Made by a program: the position numbers and the translations under genes. The notes under the pieces were generated by a model. That model was not told the origin of the DNA. It searched no databases and saw nothing but the letters and a program-made list of their open reading frames with translations. From assembly GCA_036426205.1 (NCBI GenBank), contig CM071568.1, positions 44,855,171 through 44,919,170 on the forward strand: a DNA stretch of 64,000 bases. The letters are read 5' to 3'. This DNA comes from Ascaphus truei. Taxonomy: Eukaryota > Chordata > Amphibia > Anura > Ascaphidae. Positions within the stretch are counted from its first letter, which is position 1, and each line of letters opens with the position of its first letter. This document shows positions 35,212 to 45,994 of this stretch, piece after piece.

Positions 35212-36190
35212 CTATTATAGGCAAAACACTTAAGAACAGACCAGGGATGTTTTTTTTAATTAAACGATGCAAAAATTTTGAAGAATGTTTTAGCCCCTTA
35301 CTGTGTTAAGAAAAGGTGGGAATAATTTGATCAAGGCTTAAACAAGAACCCTGTTATATTGTTGTTACCTTCATTCCAGGTGGTTGTTATAAATGTGGAC
35401 GTTCAAATGACTTGACATGTAAACATATTGTGAATAAGCGTATCGAATTTCTCAAATGTTACAGGGAGAAGTATTTAAAATCAAACAATTTAAATGTAAT
35501 TATCTGATTACGTTGTTCTATCTGCTCACTCTGTCCTGCGGCCTCTATTATATGTGGGGACGTACGAAAGAAGTTTAAAAGAACGTTTCACGGAACATAG
35601 AAGGAATATCCTAAAAGGTTTTTCTTGGCCATGGGGTCTCAGACATTTTCTTACAACCCATATATGAGTAGTAGTGAAGGACTTTCTATTATGGGAACTG
35701 ACATATTACCAAATAAAACTATGATGTGTGGTGATAGACTTTTAAAGACTTAGAAAACAGGAGACCTACTGGATTTTTACATTACAAAACACTTATCACA
35801 GTAGTAGGCTCATGAGGATCTTGACCCTTTTAGCATTCCATACGGCAACATGTGGTTCTTTTAAAAAAAAAAAATTGATTGCATTAATTCATTCCTTCCC
35901 TAATTTAAAAGATAGTCTTTTTTAGTTTAACATTTTTGTTTTTAATGTTTTTTAAGACGTTTTAAGGATTTCAATGTGTTGATATTATCAATTTTTTTAA
36001 TGTTAATGTATTGGTTATTCTTTGCAAAGTGATATGTATTTTTTTCGTGACATGAACCGTCAATATACCATGAGTACAGTTCATTTAATTACCGCAGGAT
36101 CTATTGATTGATTTATTTAAGATTGTTGATGATTCCAATTAACTAATTATTGTAATTGGTAAGGCCTTATTCCTAATTGAACTAGTACTG
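35212..36190 (+). pseudogene. Penelope-like element 2, C-terminal part with decayed GIY-YIG
   Basis: After the insertion the frame resumes with GKTLKNRPGMFFLIKRC and CFSPLL. Then, over several frameshifts, come GGCYKCGRSNDLTCKHIVNK (a Cys-rich linker), a damaged GIY-YIG core around 35545-35575 (LYYMWGRT) and matches to the ERF-EHRRNI part at 35585-35615. A C-terminal DLLDFYITKHLSQ-like stretch is near 35770. Numerous stops show decay. Confidence 0.75.
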
Positions 36191-36195
36191 TGTAT

Positions 36196-36228
36196 CCGAC
36201 GAACGACATATTTTTGGTGAAACGCGTG
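36196..36228 (+). ncRNA. Hammerhead-ribozyme-like motif, Penelope-like element 2
   Basis: CCGACGA (one transition from CUGANGA) is followed by a short hairpin region and GTGAAACGCG. Location right after the Penelope-like coding region fits the terminal repeat in which such motifs are known. Stem II pairing is weak. Confidence 0.4.
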
Positions 36229-37129
36229 TAGGAGGAGGAGCCAAGGGTCTGTGCGTCTCATTTGGGCAGTGGAGTGGAACTACCAGCACTGTAACGCTGT
36301 GCGATGCGAGAGGCGCCACCTGCCATCGCGCTTGTTTGCTCTGCTAATCTGACACTACTACTGGAGGAGGATCGCATCAGCCCAGAGATAAGGGAGGGTT
36401 TATCGCGTCACACTCGGAAGTGAGGTCACCCCGAAACCGGCGGGCTTTGCAGTAGTCAGCATCTTACCATCGTGACCGAGATTTTTGATTTGGGAGAATC
36501 ATCGGGCCCCACGAGACACTCGGCGGAGTGGGTTAGCACACTGAGCATTGGCTTCAACCACGGCACCACCTCAACAACATATCCCCTTACGTTTTACGTA
36601 TTAACTGGGGACACTTCCCTGGTCACAAAGACTTGATCTTAAGCCAGGAGACATCCTGGTGTAACCCCTCTGACATATTCAATTAGCAGGAACTTGCTTT
36701 GGTTCGCCTTTCAGTAATGCACCCACTTCCACTTGTTGTTTGTTTATTAATATCATTTTGAGTTTTATTTGATACATGATTGTTATGTGTTGTGATTATA
36801 TTGACATCATTTAATATAAAGGTGTTTTTCTTACGTTACCCCTTTGATTGCGCTCCATATATATATTAGTCTTTTTGTATACCAATCATCTCATGGACTG
36901 GCGGGTTTCCTTGTTTTAGGAAGAACTGCGTTATCATTTGGGTTTGTGGTTTTTCAACACATTTACTTTTTTGTTTGCCAGACCCTACATGACTCCGGAT
37001 AGGTTCATGTCACTTATATTAATATTGTATATTTATTTGAATTATTTTTAAGAGTTAGTCTAGTATTTTAAGTTGTATTTTCTATTTGGCGCGCACCCAC
37101 TATTCTTTCTTCTTTTTCTTTTGTATTTT
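36229..37129 (+). other. Probable 3' region of Penelope-like element 2
   Basis: GC-moderate then AT-rich sequence with no frame. The hammerhead-like motif and position suggest a terminal-repeat remnant. A 3' boundary is not visible. Confidence 0.4.
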
Positions 37130-37329
37130 ATATGTATTGGTGGGTTTTTTTGTTTTTTAATATGTTTTGGGGGTTTATTTAGTATTATATAGATAATATA
37201 TATCTTATTATATAGTATTATATAATTATATATATATAATATATATATATATATATAAGACTATATAATATTGGTGGGTGGTGGGTGCCAGTTTTTTATA
37301 TATGTATTGGGGGGTGTATTTTTTATATG
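37130..37329. repeat. Degenerate minisatellite, left half
   Basis: Loose repeats of TATTGGGGGGTGTATTTTTT-like units with AT runs; the same units continue at 38245-38640. The solo LTR between them inserted later. Confidence 0.7.
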
Positions 37330-38240
37330 TGTAACCCTGTGTCCCTCCCCCCCGACTCATTGTGGTGTCTAGGGTGGGCGTGAGGTGGCAGATTCACAGT
37401 GCGTTATGTTGGTGCATTACCTGCCGTGTGGATTGGAATTACGGAGTGGCCTTTGAGTTCCGCCGTTGTATGGGGAGACAGGACCAGGCTTTTGTGGGGT
37501 GTTTTAGCCTCCAGCTTTCTTAGTGGGTGCAGCGCCTCCATCTTCTATACTCCCAGGATATGGGATAGGACCTGTATAGAAGAACCCCCTTGGTCCATTG
37601 TGAATTGCTCCAGATCACACACAGTCTTTGTATATAAAGGGATTGTCTCTTATTGGTCAGATCAGCGACTCCAAAATTCGTGGCACCAGCAGCCACAACA
37701 ACACAAACAGCAAGCCCCGTTATTCCCTCTCCTCCTCTCCTCGAAGTCTTCCCGAACAGGATGGTCTGGGCTGGGCTTCAATACCCCCACAGCCACCTCA
37801 GAGGTTAGCCTCTGGGTGGAGACTGCGATTCTCCCATCACACCAGCAGCGGGGTGAGGGGCATTGGCTCCACGGGTGTCTAGTGATAAAGCTCTACTCAA
37901 AGTGGCTCGAGTCTCTCCACTCCTCTCTCTGCTCTGCACGGCTGCACAGGTGAGACCGCACTGTCTTCCACTCATTGGACAGAAAAAGGACTCACCGCCA
38001 GGACTAACAGAAACTCTCACTTACGGAGCTGCTGCTAAATATATAGTCCAGTCTCACCCCTTATGATGTCAGCAGGACTCCCCTCTATGGCTCACGCCTG
38101 CAGCAGAGTCAGGGCCGGCATATTACCACTCAGGGCAGGGCTTGGAAGGGGAAAACCCATGATGATTACTGTGTGCCTTGCCTAACAGGACTGCCCACAG
38201 TAGAAGGAAGATAGGTATAGCCGTGTGTTACAGGGCTACA
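37330..38240. mobile_element. Solo LTR, 911 bp, TSD TATG
   Basis: The sequence starts TGTAACCCTG and ends CAGGGCTACA, almost exact complements with TG...CA ends. It is flanked by TATG at 37326-37329 and 38241-38244. The GC content differs sharply from the minisatellite on both sides, which supports both boundaries. Terminal sequence resembles the gypsy LTR at 42790-43895 (TGTAGCC...GGCTACA), so it is probably a related gypsy family. The open frame 37399-37953 has no recognised domain. Confidence 0.85.
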
Positions 38241-38244
38241 TATG

Positions 38245-38640
38245 ATTGGGGGGTTGTGTTTTTATATATATATATGGGGTGTATGTTATATGTATTGGGG
38301 GGGTGTATTATTTATTTATTATATGGGTGGTGTATGTGTTATATGTATTGGGGAGTGTATATGTTTATATGTCTCTGGCGAGGGTGCGTTGTATTTTTTA
38401 TTATTATATATGGGGTGATTTTTCATTGTATTTGGGGAGTGGCTTGTATTCTATATGTATTGGGTGGTTATATTTTTTTTATATATGTTTGGGGGGGTGT
38501 TTTTTTATATATAATTGGGGGGTTTATTTATTTTTATATTGGTTGGGGGGGGGTGTATTTTTTTTATATATATTTGGGGGTTTATTTATTTTTATATTGG
38601 TTGGGGGGGGGTGTATTTTTTTTTATATATTGGGGGACGG
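38245..38640. repeat. Degenerate minisatellite, right half
   Basis: Repeated ATATATTGGGGGGTGTATTT-type units of 30-60 bp. The Tyr/Phe/Gly-rich open frames in 38178-38761 are translations of this repeat. Confidence 0.85.
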
Positions 38641-39324
38641 TCGACTATTGTTACTATTGTGTCCAGTGTTTTGGAGAGGCCACGTGGGAACCTATGTTAT
38701 TACGTATTGTATTATTCATCTCCTGTGCTGTCTCTTTGTGATGAAGCGTGAGTACATTTGATCACTATATAAATAAAAGCTATGCATACAGTACATACAG
38801 TATGGGGAGGAGTGGGGGGGGAACTCCTGCTCAATGCTCAGTGACATCAGAAGAATCAAACACCTCCCAGGTCTCAGATTACCATGTTAACAACTAATTT
38901 ACACAAGAATGATGTCAAAATACATGTGTCATACTGTATTTACCTTAAAAAGGCACCCGCACCCCACGTAAACCCACTTTACAATGCACTGAACAGCACA
39001 CTTTGTACACAGTGAACAATACGCTCTGGCTTTAGAAGGGATTTCCACTTTAAATAATCAGTTTGTAATGGGATCAGGGGTCAGGGAGGCATTAGATCGC
39101 CCCCTTCCTTGCAGCGCCTCTGTAATGTATCAAGGTGAGCTGCTAGTTTACCTGAGCAGTGGTGTCTGTCTCCTCCTGTAGGCGCACCCGGGTGGACGGT
39201 CACGCTGTACCTGTGCTCACAAGCACAGTCACATTTGCAGCACTACTTGAATTATCCCTCTCTGAGTTGCAGAGTTTGTGCTGCCGAGACTCCTCCTGAC
39301 AATCTCCTCCTTACATCTGCATCG
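38641..39324. promoter_or_regulatory. snx31: Candidate snx31 upstream region
   Basis: This is the DNA immediately 5' of the candidate snx31 start codon. There is no CpG island. A TATA-like CTATATAAATAAAAG lies at about 38765, too far for a canonical TATA box unless a 5' exon exists. The phrase AATCAAACACCTCCCA is at 38856-38871. Transcription start unknown. Confidence 0.25.
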
Positions 39325-39385
39325 ATGCAACTAAGCATCCCTGTCACAGAGGAGGTGAAGGACAGTTTGTGAGGGGCCGCTTGTG
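39325..39385 (+). CDS. snx31: snx31 candidate exon 1, one base out of frame
   Basis: The ATG at 39325 opens MQLSIPVTEEVKDSL, which aligns with the N-terminus of human SNX31 (MHFCIPVSQQRSDAL from memory). Human exon 1 codes for 20 residues ending in Val, at a phase-0 junction before Leu-Tyr-Ser-Val. Here the stretch from ATG to the plausible end CTTGTG (donor GTTGAG at 39386) is 61 bases, one more than expected, and codon 16 is TGA. A better donor, GTGAGG at 39369, would leave phase 2, which does not fit exon 2. So either the reference has a one-base error, or the allele is broken, or another exon 1 is used. Position 1.3 kb before exon 2 supports the assignment. Confidence 0.55.
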
Positions 39386-40355
39386 GTTGAGTAACTTTTC
39401 TTTCTATATGTTCTTTATTTTCGCTTTTTGGTTGGGTGGGGTGGGGATTGAGATATGCATGAGTAGTAGAGTAGTACAAGTTACTTTTTTTTGGGGGGGG
39501 GGGGGGGATGGATGGATAAGCATGGTACTTATGCCTGGGTTAAGAAAAGTGACATTCTTTATTAAAATATTGGGACAAAGATCCCCCTTCTCATGATATT
39601 TATAATCTTGACAATTTAGTTCTGAGAGATTGATGATGATCAATTATTTCAGTCACTGTACCATATGTTTAGCTGATCATCCAAACCTATGTTCGCTACA
39701 TTGAGCAGGATTCCTAATGTGAAGCGCACAGGCAATATGGCAGAACACACAACATGGTGCCATGCTTTGCTCGACTGCAGTCGTCGCCTTTAGCATTACT
39801 TGAGGCTGGAGACACTTGCAGCCTATCAGTTAATGGCATGTAAGGGAGCTGGAAGTGGTTGTGGAGTCAACAGGTCAAGGATTTCAATAGATCTCTTTAG
39901 AAATGGCCCATGGGGCTTTGTGTTAGATATGTGTGTGAACTTAACTAAAAGAATGTTAGCAGGGATCCCAATGCTGCTGTGATTAGAAATGAGTCCTACA
40001 TTGATTACCATTTAGTTGGGCTGTGCCTTTACACCTGGGGCTGCAGGGGTCTTTCTGGAAAGACAGAGTTAATGGATATTTTGCATTGCTATGTTGGGCC
40101 CGTAAATAGTGGGTGCGCTTGGTCGCCTGGCACTCCGGCAGATAGTTGGGGGGATAGCAGGTCTAGAGATAGGGACGCGCAGCGACGCCGACAGTGAGCG
40201 TGAAGCCGGCCGATTGTGGGGGGGGAGGGAGGGACAGTGAAAATAATTTTTCGCGCGCGCTACGCTGAGAATATTGATATATATATAGCTATCAAAGTTG
40301 CACAAGTTAAGTAATTTTTCTCGCATGTCGTTTTTTTTAAAAATGTGTAATATAT

Positions 40356-40386
<31 letters not shown>

Positions 40387-40501
40387 TATTATATATATAT
40401 ATTTACACACACACACAGCTCCCAGTCAGAACACACCGACCACTTCAAAGTGACACAGTGACCCAGTGAACACACACTGACAAGCTTCAGAAGTGACACA
40501 C

Positions 40502-40541
<40 letters not shown>

Positions 40542-40714
40542 CTGCTTCCCAGCGACACACACAGTACCCTTCCAAGCCTGCGCTCACAGCAGCACGGACG
40601 TACACACAAAAAGTGTGTCGCATTCACACAGGCGCATGCGCCCACAATATTACGGGCCTTAGGCTTCCCTTGGAGGCTGTCTAATAACCTGCTGTGTATC
40701 TTTTGTGATTGCAG
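39386..40714 (+). other. snx31: snx31 intron 1
   Basis: Contains a G-run (39491-39507), AT microsatellites (40343-40404) and a CA run (40502-40530). No further exon recognised. Confidence 0.5.
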
Positions 40715-40789
40715 CTATACTCTGTGTACCTGGAAGGCTTCCTCCTGTGCAAGGTGCGATACAATGATCTGCACCTGTGGGATGAGCAG
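40715..40789 (+). CDS. snx31: snx31 exon 2 (PX domain)
   Basis: These 25 codons begin LYSVYLEGFLLCKVRYNDLH and end LWDEQ, matching the first beta strands of the SNX17/27/31-type PX domain (human SNX31: LYSVHLDGFLFCRVRY). The acceptor TTTTGTGATTGCAG and donor GTAAGG are clean, phase 0 at both ends. SNX31 is an endosomal sorting nexin that binds phosphatidylinositol 3-phosphate through PX and NPxY-type cargo tails through its FERM module; beta-integrins and uroplakins are known partners in mammals. The LHLW/LEGF signature favours SNX31 over SNX17. Confidence 0.93.
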
Positions 40790-40927
40790 GTAAGGGCACG
40801 GTACCTGGCTCAGGTCTTTCAGGTCAAGCCAGAATTTAATCAAAGTGCTATCTGTGTCACTTGTGTTGTATTTTTATTTTGTATAACTTTATTTTTACAA
40901 TGGCGATCACATACAGTTAAAAGGGTG

Positions 40928-40928
40928 T

Positions 40929-40975
<47 letters not shown>

Positions 40976-40976
40976 T
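40928..40976. repeat. GT microsatellite
   Basis: About 22 uninterrupted GT units. Confidence 0.95.
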
Positions 40977-41066
40977 TGCTGACAATTTAAACAAATCAGC
41001 ATAGCCTAAAAAGTGTGAAAAAAATATATACATTCACACTTTTAAGGGTTTGCTGATTTTGTTTAA

Positions 41067-41080
41067 AGTGTGTGTGTGTG

Positions 41081-41128
<48 letters not shown>
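41067..41128. repeat. GT run followed by CA run (short palindrome)
   Basis: GTGTGTGTGTGT then ATACACACAC and a long CA run form a self-complementary microsatellite. Confidence 0.9.
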
Positions 41129-41129
<1 letters not shown>

Positions 41130-41986
41130 TCTCTTACACTTTCTTGGTCTTCACTGATACAGTATGTTTAAAGTGTCAGCATTGCCTCAGGTCTCTTGTG
41201 TAAGTAGTCAGCTGGAAGCGGTGAAGTGTCTGGCAGCAGTTTTGTCCTATCACAGGTTACAAGGCATGGGCTGTGCAGCAGTAAAGTAAAGTTAAACATA
41301 TGAGCAATTTAATGAGCGCTGCATTATTGCTACAACCACTATTCTTAAAAAAAAAAAAATAACACATCCTTTCAGCCTTCTTGTGCTCAGTGCATATTGT
41401 TTGCCCGATTTACATGAGGCCATTCAGAGTATGGCCGGGCGTCCCGAGTAGGAATAGCTTCTTAAACATACTGTATGTGAAGTTGTGACACAAAGCAGGG
41501 TGTAAAAAAAAAATGTTTTATTTGGTGCTTTAATATCCTTGAAACACCTGTATACTTTTAAAAATGGAATTGCCCTTATGTTGGGGGATTTTTCTGACTG
41601 TCACAACTACCACCAGAACAAGTACCCCCAGCGCTTCACCGTTATCCGGTTGTAGCAGCAGGATTGGCTACGGAGGAAGGTTTTTGCAGCTCCACTTCAT
41701 GCACTCTGCTGTCTTTACTGTTGGTGCTGTGCTAAACCAGTGAAACAGATTTTGTGTGTGGAAAGAGTTAAAAATAAAAAAAATTGGGTGTGCCCCAGTT
41801 TTGGCCTAGTAAAAAATGCCTAGCAAAAATAACCAGCTTGATGAGACCGCTATATATTTCTGCAATGAGGAAATGCCAAATATTTTTTTGTGAAATCCCC
41901 TCAAGTTTTTTTTTTTTCCCATGACCTTTACTCTTCTTGAGAATAATCTCTGTAAATAGTCTTATGAGAGGCACGTATAGTGTTAA

Positions 41987-42450
41987 AGCTGCAGTCCAAG
42001 CAATATTCTACATGTGTTTTTTAATAAATCAGTTCTGTACTATGAGAAAATACTTTTTAGCATTTTTTAAAAATAACTCTAGATGACAACTCTAGTATTA
42101 TAATGTAACAAACATTTTTTGTTTCTATAGCAAGCATTTACAAAGTCACATCCCCTTCCTCTTCTGAAACAGGCTTCTGGCACACCCCTTTTTGAGCCCT
42201 GTCCTCTCTCTAGCAGTGCACCAATTGTATCTAGTGACTGCCTGGTCACATGATCTTCTCCCACAAAACTTTGTCATATTAATATGCAAATGCGTTCCAC
42301 TGACTGCAGAATACTCCTCTGCAGCCATTTAGTGAACCCGAGCCGAATCTTCGCCAATCGATCAGCAACTTAGCTAATTGTGTAGATTGTATTGATGCAC
42401 ATATTAGAGGCGGGGATAAAACATAAAAAACAGCAGCTTGGGCTGCTGCT
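41987..42450. mobile_element. TTAA-flanked MITE
   Basis: TTAA lies at 41983-41986 and 42451-42454. The left terminus AGCTGCAGTCCAAGC and the right terminus GCTTGGGCTGCTGCT are complementary with a small gap. Non-coding. TTAA targets are used by piggyBac and Kolobok transposases; the family is not resolved. Confidence 0.8.
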
Positions 42451-42523
42451 TTAAGGCCCTGATGTCCTTATTTAGATATTTACCAAGTTAATATTGTGGG
42501 AAGTGTTGGTCTGTATTGCATAA

Positions 42524-42650
42524 TTACATAGTAGATTTAGGTTGAAAAAAGACATATGTCCACCAAGTTCAACCTATGCTAAATTTAGATGACGGATTCT
42601 TCTCCTATATCCAAGTAATGGCAATGAGATTTCTCCCTGGAACAACATCC
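42524..42650 (+). repeat. Interspersed frog-type repeat, copy 2
   Basis: TTACATAGTAGATTTAGG then TTGAAAAAAGACATATGTCC and AAGTTCAACCTATG; the diverged plus-strand partner of the copy at 1028-1087. Confidence 0.65.
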
Positions 42651-42789
42651 ATGTTCGTTACACCCAAGTGCGATGTTGTGCAAATCACTTTATCGTTTTA
42701 GATCTTGATAGAAACTGAATATACAGTAAAACAATGAAGGGATTGTGGTATCCAGTTCTACTGAATACAAATGACTCATGTATTGGTTC

Positions 42790-43895
42790 TGTAGCCCTGG
42801 TTCCTATCGAACACAGATCACTACCATGTGCTGTATAACCTGTAGGCTCACAGGGCCTAAGCCTCTGCCACGGAGAGCCTCGGGTATTCACAATATGTGT
42901 TAAATTGGTGCAGCGCCTTCACCTGCGATAGCTTCCGCCCTAGGGGAAGTGGGTCTTCGCAGGAACTTATGTACATGAAATACACATCCACAGCAATACC
43001 TTAACCAATAAGCTTTACTTATAGCAACCGTCAGCGTAATCAACAGGTGCCCCCTTCCTAGAGGAGGCACTACTAACCGCGTCCTGTGAGCGCTCACTCT
43101 ACCTCTCCCTTCACCGGGTGATCCCACCCCGTGTCCAGTTCCCTCCTGAGATACGTTCCCCACCCCCAAGTGAGTCAATGAATGTATGAGTGTGTGACAC
43201 AGCCACCGTGTCCCGGAGTGAATAATGGTACCGTTGGTGCACTTGAAGTTTACCTGCCGGGCACTCCTGTACCCGGTGCTGCAACTGTCTTCACAAAGGA
43301 TCGGCATGGGCGTAGATGACGTCACCCGTAGGTGTCTGGGGCGATCCCACCCAGACACGCGGCTACTTGGCAGCGGGGCCTGGTCCCAAGCCTCCCGCTG
43401 ATTTAGAACTGTCCCGTAACTATCGTCGCACAGTAAGGGGATCAGGAGCCTGACTATGGCCAGTCCCTAGCTCTGCTGCACTCTACTGGGGCTCAGGGCC
43501 TATCTGGGCCTGGGGCATGCGGCCTAGGTAGGGGGCGGCTGCCTCCCTACTCCGGAGCTCCTTCTCCTTCCTCCACCAGCTAGCTCTGACTCCTCGTGCG
43601 TGCCACCACTTCCTAAACTCGTACCTCATTGGTCCTGCCGTGTCACGGGGGGCCGCGGGGGCTGCTGGGACCCGACGCCCCCTAACTCCCCTCCTCCCTG
43701 AGCTCTCCTCCTTCGCGGGTTTCTGACACCCTGCCCTGCGCATGCGCAACCTCCAGCCGGACCAGGTATGCGCCAGCGCCACCTTTAACATGGCAGCTTC
43801 CTAACGCGGAACCTCCGTTATTGGTGCGTTCCCTAGGTGTAACACCCCCCTCCCGTAACATAAAAAAAAAAGGGTGAATGGGGGTCCCGGCTACA
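42790..43895 (-). mobile_element. Gypsy provirus 3' LTR (complete, 1106 bp)
   Basis: On the plus strand it runs from TGTAGCCCTGG to CCCGGCTACA, with perfect TGTAGCC/GGCTACA ends. A target duplication GTTC precedes it at 42786-42789 and follows the other LTR at 50136-50139. On the minus strand a purine tract (CAGGGGGGAGGA, 43907-43896) comes immediately before it. Its right 880 bp match 49253-50135 with few differences. It includes GCGCATGCGC and a GC-rich promoter-like section. The 102-residue frame in it (and its twin in the other LTR) is not a gene. Confidence 0.9.
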
Positions 43896-44286
43896 TCCTC
43901 CCCCCTGTGGATTCCAACGTTCCCGCTTGGACAATACCTTCAAACTGGTCCAACTTTTATATAATGAAAAATTGCATAACATCGACATTCCTTCCTCTAC
44001 ATCAGATTGTACATTTCGCTAAACATCACAATCACTGACTGTACGCGGCTGCAGGCCCACTGCTGAGCCTCATAGTGGGGTGCCCCAAATTGATCATATG
44101 CCATCCTCATGGGAGGTTGCCCGTTTCTCTGGCTTCACCTCAACTGGTGTTCAGTCACTCCCTTGGGCAAGTGACTATCTGGGTCTTGAATCTCGAGTTC
44201 TTCCCTTGAGGGGATTACAGTCTCTGAATTATCCTGGCTTGGTACAAAGCACGGACTCCTTGGGTCTAGTGACGAGGTTTCCGGAG

Positions 44287-45742
44287 TCACCCTCTGGGGT
44301 GACGGCTCCCCGCGCCCTTTGCTCCGCCGGGAGGTGCGCTCGGTTGAGGGCCCCTTTGAGAGGCTCCCTCTTGGGGGTCGTCCTGAAAGGTTGAGTTCCC
44401 TGGCATGTCGTCTTCCAGTGTCCGCTCCCCATCCAACGCGGATGTAGGCCACTCCAAATCCCCCTCCTCCACTCGGGGAATAGGGAGCAAATGATTTCGG
44501 TGCCATGTCTTCACACGACCCTCCGAGTCTTTAATGCGGTAGACTGGAAGGCCAGGCATTTGTGAGGCTACCTCGTACACTCCCTCCCTCCATCGGTCAG
44601 CCAATTTATGTTTCCCCGGTACTCCTAGGTTACGGAGGAGTACTGCGTCGCCTGGTTTAATGTCTCTGTGTTTAACTTTATGATCGTATCGCCGTTTATT
44701 TCCGGCGTTCAGTTTTTCGGTAGATTTCTCCGCTTGGATGTAGGGCCATTGAATATTCTCTTGCAATCGCTGTACATAGCGGAAATGCGTATTATTATGC
44801 ACTCCATTGGGGGAGACTCTTAATTTTATGTCCACCGGCAATCGGTCTTCTCGCCCAAACATGAGGAAGTACAGGGAGAATCCCGTGGAGTCATGTCGTG
44901 TGCAATTGTAGGCATGCACTAGGGTTTCCACGTGTCGACTCCATTCAGTCTTTTCGACCCCCGTTAAGGTGCCTAACATGTCCAGTAACGTGCGGTTGAA
45001 CCGTTTGGGCAACGCATCCCCTTCGGGTTGGTAGGTAGGGTAGTTTTCGACTTCGCGATGTGCAAGATTTTCAGCAATTCTTTTATTAAGTTGCTTTCAA
45101 AGTCTCTTCCCTGATCAGAATGAAGTCGTTGCGGGAGCCCGTAATGCATAAAGTACTTTTCCCAGAGCACCTTGGCCACCGTAATGGCTTTTTGATCTTT
45201 GGTCGGGAAGGCCTGGGCGTAGCGGGTGTAATGATCCGTGATGACCAACACATTGCCTATGCCGCGGCTGTCACTAAGTCCATAGGCCCGGTGCTTTTTA
45301 AGTGGCCCATTGGGGAAGCCCGGTTGGGCAATGTTTTTCGCTGGATACACCGCACACACCGTCGGCAGTGGTGCTCTACTGCTTCTCTCATTTTGGGCCA
45401 GAAAAATCTATCTCTCACTAGGCCAAAAGTCTTGTCAACCCCCAAATGACCATGTTCATCGTGTAGGGCCCTTAGTACCAAGTATTGTAGTCTCCTCGGC
45501 AGTACTAGTTGTCTCCTATTCGGGTGGTTATGGTACTCTACCACTCTGTACAGCAGATTGTCTCGTAGTTCGAACTTGTCGGCTTCCCGCATTAGTATAC
45601 CTCCCACATCTCCTGGAGCCTGTCTGAGGAGAGCCGGGCGATTTTGCCGGATAGCATAGCGAATGGCTCCCGCGACTGGGTCTTGCTCTTGGTAGCTTAC
45701 CATATCTTTCCAGGCTATGATCTTGTCGGGAGTAACGTGCAT
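44287..45742 (-). pseudogene. Gypsy integrase, frameshifted
   Basis: Three minus-strand frames form an integrase. The first has the zinc finger HDEHGHLGVDKT ... CRRCVRC (45742-45257). The second has the core with VLVITDHYTRYAQAF and SDQGRDFESNLIKELL (45359-45000). The third (45012-44287) has RFNRTLLDMLGTL, FLMFGREDRLPVD and a C-terminal module YRIKDSEGRVKTWHRNHLLP. Small indels near 45300 and 45020 break the frame. The order downstream of RT-RNase H is the standard Ty3/gypsy order, unlike the Gmr1-like element at 28-32 kb. Confidence 0.88.
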
Positions 45743-45994
45743 GCCGCTGGGGTCCCGGTAAGCTTCCGGGATAGCGTTGGATGCGTATCCTAGCGAGTCA
45801 GCACCCTTAATTCGGAGAACGCCACTTGATCATTGACGATGGCCGCGGTACAACATAGCGCTCTTATTCCGGGTCCCGGAATTTCTTCCCATTGATCTTC
45901 CTCAGGGGTAGTGGCCAGCCCTGGTCGCCTAGACAGGGCGTCGGCTCCAATGTTCAAGGGGCCGGGCTTATATTTCAGGGTGAAATTGTAATTG

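Noticed and set aside
37399..37953. A 184-residue plus-strand host gene
   Set aside because: It lies entirely within a solo LTR bounded by a TATG duplication.
38178..38761. Long open frames rich in Tyr, Phe and Gly
   Set aside because: They follow a degenerate ATATTGGGGGG minisatellite in all three plus frames.
40715..40789. SNX17 or SNX27 as the plus-strand gene
   Set aside because: Residues in exons 2, 3, 5 and 9 match human SNX31 better (LYSV, MADERR, TSDTAERVLE, WAKPT-AQR), and proximity to ywhaz fits SNX31.
43483..43791. A 102-residue frame that occurs twice (also 49724-50032)
   Set aside because: It lies in the two LTRs of one provirus; repetition reflects LTR identity, and no domain is seen.
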